From Caulobacter sp. (GTDB taxonomy: Bacteria; Pseudomonadota; Alphaproteobacteria; Caulobacterales; Caulobacteraceae): DNA of 6,433 nucleotides. Numbering within the stretch: the stretch's first letter is position 1; each line of letters starts with the position of its first letter. The notes beneath the pieces were generated by a model. It was not told where the DNA came from, searched no databases, and saw only the letters and a program-made list of their open reading frames with translations. The stretch lies in contig JACMOF010000465.1 of assembly GCA_014378155.1 (NCBI GenBank), positions 1-6,433 on the forward strand, in the 5' to 3' direction. Below, one piece after another: positions 1 through 5,421 of the stretch. Made by a program: the position numbers and the translations under genes.

Positions 1-84
1 ACGCCCGAATTGATCGTACCCTTCAAACGCGCGGTGTACGAACAGGTCGTCGCCGCCTTCGGTGGGTACGCGCGCGGCGGCTGA
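1..84 (+). CDS. 3' end of an unrecognised gene (partial)
   Basis: Frame 1 is open from the window edge to a TGA at 82-84 and gives 27 residues ending FGGYARGG, with PFKRAVYEQVVAAF just before. The Val/Ala-rich amphipathic stretch looks like a C-terminal helix of a soluble protein. I do not recognise the family from so short a piece. It lies 28 bases upstream of the next gene on the same strand, so the two could share a transcript. The call rests on reading frame, codon use typical of high-GC genes and the tight spacing. Confidence 0.6.
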   Translation, partial: TPELIVPFKRAVYEQVVAAFGGYARGG

Positions 85-112
85 CGCCAGGCCGCGCTAG
101 AGGTAGGGCGGC

Positions 113-1474
113 ATGAGCAAGACCATTCTGATGATCCACGGCTTCGGCGCCGCCGGCGAAAGCTGGGCCCCGGTGGCGGCGCGCTTCAAGGCCGCCGGCT
201 ATGGCGTCGAAACCCCCACCATCCATGCCACCCTGCGCACCGTGGGTCCGCCGCCGGCCGGCCTGATCGGCAAGACCCTCGCCAACTATGTCACCGAGAT
301 GAGCGACCTGGCCCAGTCGATCGCCAAGCGCGACGGCGAAAAGCCGTTGGTGTTCGGGCACTCGATGGGCGGGCTGATCGCCCAGAAGCTGGCCGAGGCG
401 GGGCTGGTGTCGGGAATCGTGCTGTTCGCCCCGGCCTCGCCGGCCGACGCGCGCAGCGGCCCGAAACTCGCGCCGATGTTCACCTTCCTCAACATCGCCA
501 TGACCTCCAGTCCCGAGACCAAGGCGGTCAAGATCTGGAAGATGGGCTTCAACTGGGGTGTGCTGAACCGGACGCCGCCCGAGCGCCACGAGGCGATCTT
601 CGCCACCACGGTGCATGACAGCGGCCGGGCTCTTTCGGACCTAGCCTATCCCGATCGTGATCCGAACAAGACCGTGTCGATCGACTCCGCCAAGATCACC
701 GCGCCGGTGTTGATCCTGGCCGGCGCCCGCGACCGCACCACGCCGATCGGGGACCTTCGCCTGGTCGGCAAGAAGTATGGCGGCGCCACCTTCAAGGAAT
801 ATCCCGACAACGCCCACTGGTTGATCGACGAGCCCGGCAGCGACAAGATCCTGGCCGACGTCGACGCCTGGCTCGACGCCCGGGGCCTGGGCGCCCAAGC
901 CCCGGTGACCAAGGCCCCGGTGACCAAGGCCGCCCCCGCGGCGAAGCTGGCCAAGGCTGAACCCGCCGTGACCCCGGCGCCCGCCGCCAAGCCCGTCAAG
1001 CCCATCAAGCCCATCAAGCCCGCCCCGAGAGCCAAGGCGGCGCCCCAGGCCAAGCCCGCGCCCGCGCCCGCGACCGCGCCAGCGCCGCCCGCCCCCGCGC
1101 CGGCGGCCAAGGCGAGCCTAAAGGCTCCGGCCAAAGCCAAGTCGGTCGCCAAGCCCGCTCCGGCCCCGGCGCCCCCACCCGTCGCCAAGACTCCGCCCCC
1201 CGCCAAGCCGGCGCCCAAGGCTCCCGCAAAGCTCGCTGCGTCGCCTGTCCCCACGCCCGATATGAAGGCCAAGCCCAAGGCCGGGGCCAAGCCCGCCGCC
1301 GCCCCCGCTGTGACCAAGGCTCCAGCCAGGGCCGGCGCGCCGAAACCAGTCGCCAAGCCGAAGGCCGCCGCCCTCGCCAAGGCGCCGGCTCCGGTCAAGG
1401 CCGCCGCCAAGCCCAAGGTTCCCGCGACAAAGGCGACCGCCAAATCTTCACCCGCGCCGAAGAAGAGCGTGTAG
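113..1474 (+). CDS. Alpha/beta-hydrolase with long Ala/Lys/Pro-rich basic C-terminal tail
   Basis: Residues 1-260 form an alpha/beta-hydrolase domain. It has an oxyanion-hole HGFG at 9-12, nucleophile elbow GHSMGG at 82-87 (Ser84), a likely catalytic acid Asp207 in GARDRTTP, and His235 in NAHWL. This is the full Ser-Asp-His triad, so an active esterase or related hydrolase is likely; the substrate cannot be read from the sequence. Residues ~262-453 are an almost pure Ala/Lys/Pro tail with only about one Glu and one Asp, hence strongly basic and probably disordered. Similar tails occur in histone H1-like proteins and the phasin PhaF, where they bind DNA; that role here is inference. The ATG at 113 is preceded by GAGG/TAGGG purine stretches. 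No signal peptide is seen, so the protein is probably cytoplasmic. The next gene is a tail-less paralog. Confidence 0.9.
   Translation: MSKTILMIHGFGAAGESWAPVAARFKAAGYGVETPTIHATLRTVGPPPAGLIGKTLANYVTEMSDLAQSIAKRDGEKPLVFGHSMGGLIAQKLAEAGLVSGIVLFAPASPADARSGPKLAPMFTFLNIAMTSSPETKAVKIWKMGFNWGVLNRTPPERHEAIFATTVHDSGRALSDLAYPDRDPNKTVSIDSAKITAPVLILAGARDRTTPIGDLRLVGKKYGGATFKEYPDNAHWLIDEPGSDKILADVDAWLDARGLGAQAPVTKAPVTKAAPAAKLAKAEPAVTPAPAAKPVKPIKPIKPAPRAKAAPQAKPAPAPATAPAPPAPAPAAKASLKAPAKAKSVAKPAPAPAPPPVAKTPPPAKPAPKAPAKLAASPVPTPDMKAKPKAGAKPAAAPAVTKAPARAGAPKPVAKPKAAALAKAPAPVKAAAKPKVPATKATAKSSPAPKKSV
899..1021 (+). repeat. Short tandem repeats at the start of the AKP tail
   Basis: Two perfect 15-base units, GCCCCGGTGACCAAG, lie at 899-913 and 914-928 and encode APVTK twice. 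Three 9-base units of the form AAGCCC(G/A)TC follow at 989-1015, plus a partial unit to 1021, encoding KPV/KPI/KPI. Unit lengths are multiples of three, so gain or loss of units keeps the frame. This suggests the tail grew by replication slippage. Confidence 0.8.
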
Positions 1475-1518
1475 GCTGAGCGTTCGGCGCTTTGGCCGAA
1501 CGAGTGGGCGAGGCGCGC

Positions 1519-2268
1519 GTGGCGACTCCGGTGATCATGGTGCACGGCGCCTTCTGCGGCGGCTGGACGTTTGACACGTTCCGTCAACCGTTCGAGGCGG
1601 CGGGCCACGTCGTCCAGACCCCCGACCTGATCGGCCATGGCGACGGCGCCTCGGTCGCCGGCCGCTCGATGGTCGACTACGCCAAGCAGATCGCCGCCCT
1701 GTGCGAGGCCTGCGATGAGCCGCCCATCCTGATCGGCCACTCGATGGGCGGGCTGGTCGCCCAGATGGCGGCGGCCCGCGCCCCGGTGTCGCGCCTGATC
1801 CTGCTGGCCCCCTCGCCGCCCTGGGGCGTGACGGGCTCGTCGCTGGAGGAGGCCGCCTCGGCCGTCAGCCTCTATGCCCTGGGTCCGTACTGGCTACAGG
1901 CCGTGGCGCCCGATTTCGGCGTGGTTGAAAGCTACACGCTGGACCGCCTGCCGCGTGACGAGCGCAAGGCGCTGTACGCCAAGATGACCGCCGAGAGCGG
2001 CCGGGCGCTGTGGGAAACCCTGAACTGGTTCATGGACCCGTTCATGACCACCGGCGCCAGCCCCGTGGGCGTGCCGACCCTGGCGATCGCCGGCGGCAAG
2101 GACGTGATCCATCCGCCCGCCACAGTCCGCCAGACCGCCGCGCGGCTGGGCGGGTCCTGCGAGGTCTTCCCGACGATGAGCCACTGGCTGCCGGGCGAAC
2201 CGGGCTGGGAAGCCGTCGCCGAAGCCTGCCTGGACTTCATTGGGCATGAAGGTCGCGTCGCGGCCTGA
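1519..2268 (+). CDS. Alpha/beta-hydrolase, tandem paralog of the preceding gene
   Basis: A compact hydrolase of 249 residues counted from the GTG at 1519. It has MVHGAFCGGW near the N-terminus (oxyanion hole), GHSMGG with nucleophile Ser75, a probable acid Asp195 in GGKDVIHP, and His222 in MSHWLPGEPG. The order and spacing match the upstream gene, as do the shared SGRAL and HW(L)..EPG segments, which supports tandem duplication. It lacks the basic tail. GTG 1519 is preferred because GAGG sits 5 bases before it and the protein then begins MATPVIMVHG. The frame also has a TTG at 1492, a GTG at 1504 and an ATG at 1537. The gap to the upstream stop is 44 bases, so co-transcription is likely. No signal peptide is seen. 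The substrate is unknown; HGAF-type hydrolases of this size include esterases. The gene converges with the exporter gene, with only 25 bases between their stops. Confidence 0.9.
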   Translation: MATPVIMVHGAFCGGWTFDTFRQPFEAAGHVVQTPDLIGHGDGASVAGRSMVDYAKQIAALCEACDEPPILIGHSMGGLVAQMAAARAPVSRLILLAPSPPWGVTGSSLEEAASAVSLYALGPYWLQAVAPDFGVVESYTLDRLPRDERKALYAKMTAESGRALWETLNWFMDPFMTTGASPVGVPTLAIAGGKDVIHPPATVRQTAARLGGSCEVFPTMSHWLPGEPGWEAVAEACLDFIGHEGRVAA

Positions 2269-2293
2269 CCTTCGAGGGATGTGGGCTTCGGCC

Positions 2294-2617
2294 TCAGTGG
2301 GCCGGCGTGAACAGCTTCAGCCCCAGTATGCCCGAGACGATGAGCCCCAGGCAGACCAGCCGGGCCGCCGTGGCTGGCTCCTTGAACACCACGATGCCGA
2401 CGATGGCCGTACCGACAGCGCCGACCCCGGTCCACACCGCGTAGGCCGTGCCCAGCGACAGGGACTTCAGCGCCCAGCCCAGCAGGCCCAGGCTGGCGAC
2501 GAAACATGCGGCTGTCCACGCCATCGGGACCGGCCGGGTGAAGCCCTCGGTATATTTTAGGCCCACGGCCCAGCCGATCTCGAACAGACCCGCGATGAAG
2601 AGAATGATCCAGGCCAT
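2294..2617 (-). CDS. sugE: Guanidinium exporter, small multidrug resistance family (Gdx/SugE)
   Basis: This 107-residue protein has four hydrophobic segments (about 2-20, 30-48, 57-76 and 84-103), the size and plan of the SMR family. It carries the Gdx/SugE subtype residues Glu13 and Trp16 in the first helix ([11 protein letters not shown]), Ser42, Tyr59 and Trp62 ([14 protein letters not shown]). In characterised Gdx proteins the essential Glu13 couples proton import to guanidinium export in an inner-membrane dual-topology dimer; I transfer that role by family membership. The ATG at 2617 has a good Shine-Dalgarno AGGAG (complement of 2624-2628) 6 bases upstream. The leader folds into a guanidine-II riboswitch, which independently supports guanidine as the physiological substrate. 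The older name sugE implies quaternary-ammonium resistance, which is less likely here. Confidence 0.95.
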   Translation of the reverse strand: MAWIILFIAGLFEIGWAVGLKYTEGFTRPVPMAWTAACFVASLGLLGWALKSLSLGTAYAVWTGVGAVGTAIVGIVVFKEPATAARLVCLGLIVSGILGLKLFTPAH

Positions 2618-2638
2618 GACCGGCTCCTGAGTTCAGAG

Positions 2639-2690
2639 CGGGGTCGTCCCCGGAAACGCGAAAAAGGCGCGGGGTCGTCCCCGCGCCTTT
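2639..2690 (-). promoter_or_regulatory. Guanidine-II (mini-ykkC) riboswitch in the sugE leader
   Basis: Read on the minus strand, the leader has two hairpins, each closed by GGGG-ACGA-CCCC. The first (2690 to 2663) has a 12-bp stem, AAAGGCGCGGGG with its complement. The second (2652 to 2639) has a 5-bp stem, CGGGG with CCCCG. A linker of about 10 bases separates them. Two stem-loops with ACGR tetraloops just upstream of an SMR gene are the defining architecture of the mini-ykkC/guanidine-II class. In that class guanidinium binds each loop and the loops pair through their CG bases. The second hairpin ends about 10 bases before the AGGAG ribosome site, which suggests translational control with guanidine turning the exporter on. 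The first hairpin is followed by five U residues, so it could also terminate transcripts arriving from upstream. Confidence 0.9.
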
Positions 2691-2692
2691 CC

Positions 2693-2720
2693 TAGATAGT
2701 CTTGTCGCGTTGGAGGGCAA
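2693..2720 (-). promoter_or_regulatory. Candidate promoter of the riboswitch-sugE transcript
   Basis: On the minus strand, TTGCCC (2720-2715) and TATCTA (2698-2693) are separated by 16 bases. The second box also reads ACTATCTA, a partial match to the Caulobacter GCTANAWC-type -10. Transcription would start near 2686-2690, at the first base of the riboswitch, leaving almost no extra leader. That fit supports the call, but the -35 is imperfect. Confidence 0.4.
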
Positions 2721-2742
2721 GCCTCCGATCGGCGAAGGTCCT

Positions 2743-2847
2743 AGGGCATTTTTCGAGCGAAGTGGTTCCGGTTCGCGTGAAGAAAAATGCCTCAAAACAA
2801 AAGATGAGAGCTCACGGCCTGACGCAGTCAGGTCGGGAAATGCTCTA
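2743..2847. repeat. Intergenic palindromic repeat element overlapping a stop codon
   Basis: The ends are inverted: AGGGCATTT at 2743-2751 pairs with AAATGCTCT at 2838-2846 with one mismatch. Inside, GCATTTTT (2746-2753) pairs with AAAAATGC (2783-2790), and AGCGAA (2756-2761) pairs imperfectly with TTCGCG (2772-2777), giving a large hairpin. The core, GAGCGAAGTGGTTCCGGTTC and what follows, matches in memory a repeat common between genes in many alphaproteobacteria; I could not check copy number. It sits downstream of the 2845-3600 gene and its outer arm supplies that gene's TAG. It may act as a 3' mRNA structure or terminator for that gene. No transposase is present. Confidence 0.75.
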
Positions 2848-3600
2848 GCGGCTGGTGGTGCTGTAGAGCACCTGGGCCTGCTCGTAGTTCTTGCCCACCG
2901 AGCTGTCGTCCAGCTTCTTCAGGCGCATATAGACCAGGCCTGCATGGCCGTCGGCCCAGGCGTCGTCCCACGAGACGGTGAAGCGCTTGAAGTCCGTGCC
3001 GATCGTCTGGTCGTTGCGGATCAGGCGCAGCTGCGGCTTGTTCTCCCAGGTCGCCCAGTCGTGCAGGGCGGTGGCCAGGGACTGGGCCTGCTCGACGGTC
3101 TGGGCGTACTGGATGGTGACGGTGCAGACGTTCTTGTTGGAGCCTGGATTGTCGATGGCGATCTGGTAGGGCTTGCCGATGTCGAGGACGAACTTCTCTT
3201 TCTTCTTCTTCATGCCCGCGGCCTTGGCCAGGCTCGGGAAGTCGCCGCCAACCACGAGGGGCTTGCAGACCCGGTCCAGGATGCTCAGCAGTTGCAGCGA
3301 CACCGGATCGGTCGAGGGCGGCGGACGCACCGGCTCGACATAGGCCGGCTCGGCGCCGGCGACCGGGGCGGCGACCGGCGGGATGGCTTGGTCGGCCGGA
3401 GCGGGCGCGGCGGGGCTGGTGGCGGCCGGGGCCATCGGCATCGGCATGGGCATGGGCATGGGCGCAGCGGCCGGAGCCGGAGCCGGAACCGGGGTGGTCG
3501 CCGGCGCGGCGGTCGGAGCGGGCTGCTGGGCGACGGCGGTGGAGACCGCGCCCCCAACCAGGAAAATGGGTGCGATCAGGCTGGCGAGCGCGAGGCGCAT
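2845..3600 (-). CDS. Secreted protein of unknown function with Pro/Ala-rich linker
   Basis: The protein is 251 residues from the ATG at 3600. The reading frame continues upstream, but this start begins a clear Sec signal peptide (MRLALASLIAPIFLVGGAVS...) with likely cleavage after Ala24 in TAVA-QQ. Residues ~25-98 are a Pro/Ala linker with an (MP)n run at 48-56. Residues ~100-251 form a compact domain with two cysteines, Cys112 in DRVCKP and Cys159 in KNVCTV, which could form a disulfide in the periplasm. I do not recognise a named family. The N-terminal part of the domain aligns with the unknown gene in the atp operon (VCQP motif, then AGL/AGM 17-18 residues later). A GGGGA purine run lies 11-12 bases before the start. 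The stop lies inside a repeat element. A periplasmic or envelope location is inferred. Confidence 0.85.
   Translation of the reverse strand: MRLALASLIAPIFLVGGAVSTAVAQQPAPTAAPATTPVPAPAPAAAPMPMPMPMPMAPAATSPAAPAPADQAIPPVAAPVAGAEPAYVEPVRPPPSTDPVSLQLLSILDRVCKPLVVGGDFPSLAKAAGMKKKKEKFVLDIGKPYQIAIDNPGSNKNVCTVTIQYAQTVEQAQSLATALHDWATWENKPQLRLIRNDQTIGTDFKRFTVSWDDAWADGHAGLVYMRLKKLDDSSVGKNYEQAQVLYSTTSR
3433..3462 (-). repeat. Hexamer microsatellite encoding (MP)n
   Basis: Five adjacent 6-base units, CATCGG twice then CATGGG three times on the plus strand, encode alternating Pro-Met on the minus strand in the linker of the secreted protein. Slippage by whole units would change linker length without a frameshift. 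Confidence 0.8.
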
Positions 3601-3627
3601 GGTCGAGATATCCCCAATAGGCAAGAG

Positions 3628-3661
3628 GTCGGCATTAAAGCCGACAGGCGTTCCCTCGCAA
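3628..3661 (-). promoter_or_regulatory. Candidate promoter with embedded hairpin upstream of the secreted-protein gene
   Basis: On the minus strand, TTGCGAG (3661-3655) is followed 13 bases later by GCTTTAAT (3641-3634). This approximates the Caulobacter housekeeping pattern TTGACGS-N10-14-GCTANAWC. The -10 lies in a perfect dyad, GTCGGC-TTTAAT-GCCGAC (3645-3628), which could be an operator. A second dyad, GTGACC (3670-3675) with GGTCAC (3693-3698), lies just upstream and could bind a regulator. All of this is by pattern only. Confidence 0.35.
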
Positions 3662-3730
3662 CCCTTATGGTGACCGATTAAGGCCGAGATTGGGTCACAG
3701 GTGTAATTTACTCGCACCAAGAGTGCGGCG

Positions 3731-3760
3731 TGACGCCTCAGGAGTGCAAACCAGGCGTCA
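3731..3760 (-). terminator. Inverted repeat at the end of the metallophosphoesterase gene
   Basis: TGACGCCT (3731-3738) and AGGCGTCA (3753-3760) are perfect 8-bp complements around a 14-base loop. The 5' arm on the minus strand begins with the TGA stop of the metallophosphoesterase, the last gene of the atp cluster. There is no U-run after it on the minus strand, so it is a weak intrinsic-terminator candidate and may instead be a 3'-end stabilising hairpin. Confidence 0.35.
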
Positions 3761-4720
3761 TTTCGATCGGAGGTCCTGGCCCTTGAGCGTGACCACAACG
3801 ATCTCCGGTGGTGCGCGGAAACGTACAGGTAGGATCGACACACCCACGCCGCCCGTCACGAACAGGTTGCGCCCCCGATCAACATAGGCCCCGCAACCCC
3901 ACTGGCGCGACGCCTGAGAGGCGTGGACCAGCCGCCCCATCACCGGCAGGTTGACCTGTCCGCAATGGGTATGGCCCGCGACGGTCAGGGCCACCCGGTC
4001 GGGCGCCTGGGCGAAGGGGTCGGGCCAGTGGCTCATAACCACCACCGGCTCGGATGTCGGCACGTTGGCCATGGCCACGGGATAGGACGGCGTCGCCCGC
4101 TTCGAATCCAGGTCGGCCAGACCTGCCACCCAGAACGGACCCTTGGTCCTGGCAACTCGCAAGGCGCGGTTCTCCAGCACATGAGCACCGGCCCGGACTA
4201 AGGCCTGCTCGGTCGCGCCGCCATCATACCACCAGTCGTGATTGCCCAGCACGGCGTAGACCCCCAGGCGGGGGTTGAGGCCCTGGAACGCGGAAATCCC
4301 GCGCAGGATTTCCGAACGCTGTGGCGCGGCCCGAGTGGCTGCGGACTCGTGACTGCCCGCATAGTCGCCCAGAAGCAGGACGACGTCGGGATGCTGCGCG
4401 TTCATCCGCGCCACCACCCGCGCAACGCGGGCCGGATCGACGTGGGGCGCGGCGACATGGGTGTCACTGATCAAGCCCAGGCGCACCGGCGGGCCGGTCC
4501 AGGTGCGCGACTCGATCGTCACCCTCCGCACGACCAGCAGATTAGGCTCGACCAGGAAGGCCCAGACCCCCAGCCCGTAGGCGACCAGCAACAGGCCAGC
4601 CACCGCCCAAGCCAGACGCAAACGGCCTGAGCGCCGCATGAACGCCCAGGCCGTGAAAACAATAGGTAATCCCGTCACCGCGCCAATCCAGGCCAGCAAC
4701 ATGATGCTGTGCCCGGTCAT
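3758..4720 (-). CDS. Membrane-anchored metallophosphoesterase, YkuE/YaeI-like
   Basis: The protein is 320 residues. Two hydrophobic helices (about 6-28 and 37-56) precede a calcineurin-like phosphoesterase domain. The metal and catalytic motifs are complete and in order: SDTH with Asp86 and His88, GDY with Asp119, GNHD at 159-162, SHWPD with His231, and GHTHCGQ from 249 with His250 and His252. The loop between the helices (MRRSGRLRL) is Arg-rich, so the positive-inside rule places it in the cytoplasm and the catalytic domain in the periplasm. Relatives include YkuE and YaeI; the E. coli YaeI/LpxH-like group acts on membrane-linked phosphate esters, but the substrate here is unknown. It starts 11 bases after the second atpC stop, so it is probably the last gene of that transcript. 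No strong ribosome site is visible before ATG 4720; ATG 4702 is an alternative. Confidence 0.92.
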   Translation of the reverse strand: MTGHSIMLLAWIGAVTGLPIVFTAWAFMRRSGRLRLAWAVAGLLLVAYGLGVWAFLVEPNLLVVRRVTIESRTWTGPPVRLGLISDTHVAAPHVDPARVARVVARMNAQHPDVVLLLGDYAGSHESAATRAAPQRSEILRGISAFQGLNPRLGVYAVLGNHDWWYDGGATEQALVRAGAHVLENRALRVARTKGPFWVAGLADLDSKRATPSYPVAMANVPTSEPVVVMSHWPDPFAQAPDRVALTVAGHTHCGQVNLPVMGRLVHASQASRQWGCGAYVDRGRNLFVTGGVGVSILPVRFRAPPEIVVVTLKGQDLRSK

Positions 4721-4731
4721 GCGTGAAACGC

Positions 4732-4992
4732 CTAGGCCGCCTCGACCGCGTGTTCGGCCAGGATGGTGAAGCCGTCCGGGCCCACGTCGGCGAACCCGCC
4801 CTGGATGTCGAACACCCGCACGGTGGAGCCGTCGCGAACCGTGACCTTGCCTTCGCGCAGGGTGGTCATGAACGGGGCGTGGCCCGGCAGGACGCCGAAA
4901 TCGCCTTCCGCGCCGGGCGCATCGACCTGATCGACTTCGGCGGAGAACAGTTCGCGCTCGGGCGCGACGAGAGAGAAGTGCAGCTTGGCCAT
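4732..4992 (-). CDS. atpC: F1Fo ATP synthase epsilon subunit, second (distal) copy
   Basis: The 86-residue protein has the N-terminal beta-sandwich of epsilon: LHFSLVAPERELF, EVDQVDAPGAEGDFGVLPGHAPFMTTL and a FDIQGGFADV segment. Epsilon joins gamma to the c-ring in the central stalk. Usual bacterial epsilons are about 130-140 residues; this one ends where the C-terminal helical hairpin, which inhibits ATP hydrolysis, would begin. It matches the other copy (5422-5685) at about 74 of 86 positions. Differences lie mainly in residues 49-79 (KVTVRDGSTVRVF against RVTVKDGGATKLF, then GPDGF against GEGGL). The start overlaps the upstream gene's stop in TAATG, so translation is likely coupled. The frame is intact and the core motifs are kept, so it does not look like a pseudogene. 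Whether it is expressed or replaces the first copy is unknown. Confidence 0.92.
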   Translation of the reverse strand: MAKLHFSLVAPERELFSAEVDQVDAPGAEGDFGVLPGHAPFMTTLREGKVTVRDGSTVRVFDIQGGFADVGPDGFTILAEHAVEAA

Positions 4993-5255
4993 TATTCCAC
5001 GATCTCCACGGCGCCCAAGGCGGCTTCGATGTCTTCGTCGGTCTGGATCTCGGTCCCGCAGAACGGGCAGAAGCGGATGGTGGCCAGCACGACGCCGGTC
5101 TCGCCTTCTTCTTCGCGATGACCCAGGTTGAGCAGGATCAAACCGCTGTCATGCTCGATGAGCGAAGCCTCGGGGTCCGAAGACACCGCCTCCTCGAGTT
5201 CCTCGCAGCAGAAGTTGACGGTTTCGAATTCGGTATCGGTCATGGAGCGGTCCAT
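4992..5255 (-). CDS. Small acidic Cys-containing protein, unknown function
   Basis: The protein is 87 residues from the ATG at 5255; the in-frame ATG at 5243 (MTDTEFETVNF) is equally plausible, and neither has a clear ribosome site. It is rich in Glu/Asp. It has adjacent cysteines at 16-17 (NFCCEEL) and a CPFC motif at 63-66 (RFCPFCGTEI), typical of one half of a zinc ribbon. Four cysteines could bind one zinc, but the N-terminal pair is adjacent rather than CxxC, so this is uncertain. Its TAA overlaps the ATG of the second atpC (TAATG), a coupling that suggests the two are made together. Upstream is a large repeat element that separates it from the first atpC. I do not recognise a named family; a redox or metal-linked accessory role is a guess. 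Confidence 0.82.
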   Translation of the reverse strand: MDRSMTDTEFETVNFCCEELEEAVSSDPEASLIEHDSGLILLNLGHREEEGETGVVLATIRFCPFCGTEIQTDEDIEAALGAVEIVE

Positions 5256-5276
5256 AGCATAAAAGTCAGGGTGTTT

Positions 5277-5417
5277 CCTTCTCCCCTTGCGGGAGAAGGT
5301 GGCGGCCGAAGGCCGACGGATGAGGGGTCGCGTTGACCCATCGGCCGCTCGCGGTTGAACCCGTCATCGCCCCTCGACCTGCTTTCGCAGGCCACCTCCC
5401 CCCGCAAGGGGAGAAGG
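5277..5417. repeat. Composite inverted-repeat (REP-like) element between the atpC copies
   Basis: A 27-base arm at 5277-5303 (beginning CCTTCTCCCCTTGCGGGAGA) is repeated in inverted orientation at 5391-5417 with a few mismatches. Each arm is the head of a longer unit: GTGGC, a small hairpin (GGCCGAAGGCC on the left, CCTGCGAAAGCAGG on the right on the plus or minus strand), then a GAGGGG segment. The left arm alone folds as CCTTCTCCC-CTTGC-GGGAGAAGG, a perfect 9-bp stem. I recall this CTTCTCCCCTTGCGGGAGAAGG unit as a highly repeated intergenic element in Caulobacter and rhizobia. It begins 4 bases after the first atpC stop, so it may terminate or attenuate the ATP synthase transcript or protect its 3' end. 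No protein-coding frame is credible in it. Confidence 0.85.
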
Positions 5418-5421
5418 ACGA

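Noticed and set aside
646..1740. Long minus-strand open frame across the AKP tail
   Set aside because: It is antisense to the hydrolase and its Ala/Gly-rich product is a by-product of GC-rich repeated codons; no motif or ribosome site supports it.
2269..2293. Bidirectional terminator between the convergent hydrolase and sugE genes
   Set aside because: The 25-base gap holds no convincing GC stem with a T-run on either strand.
2671..2682. First sugE leader hairpin as an ordinary terminator only
   Set aside because: The identical ACGA loop in a second hairpin just downstream and the adjacent Gdx gene favour the riboswitch; a terminator role is kept only as a possible addition.
2710..3681. Long plus-strand open frame over the secreted-protein gene
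   Set aside because: Its product is low-complexity (Gly/Arg/His runs) and antisense to a gene with a clear signal peptide and domain; it also runs through the repeat element.
3601..3843. Upstream extension of the secreted-protein frame
   Set aside because: The extra N-terminal residues would bury the signal peptide, cross the candidate promoter and overlap the phosphoesterase 3' end; ATG 3600 is the better start.
4732..4992. Second atpC as a pseudogene
   Set aside because: The frame is intact, core motifs are kept, and the short length is shared with the other copy.
5277..5417. Two inverted arms as a CRISPR or insertion-sequence end pair
   Set aside because: There are only two arms in inverted orientation, no regular spacers, and no transposase frame between them; a REP-like element fits better.
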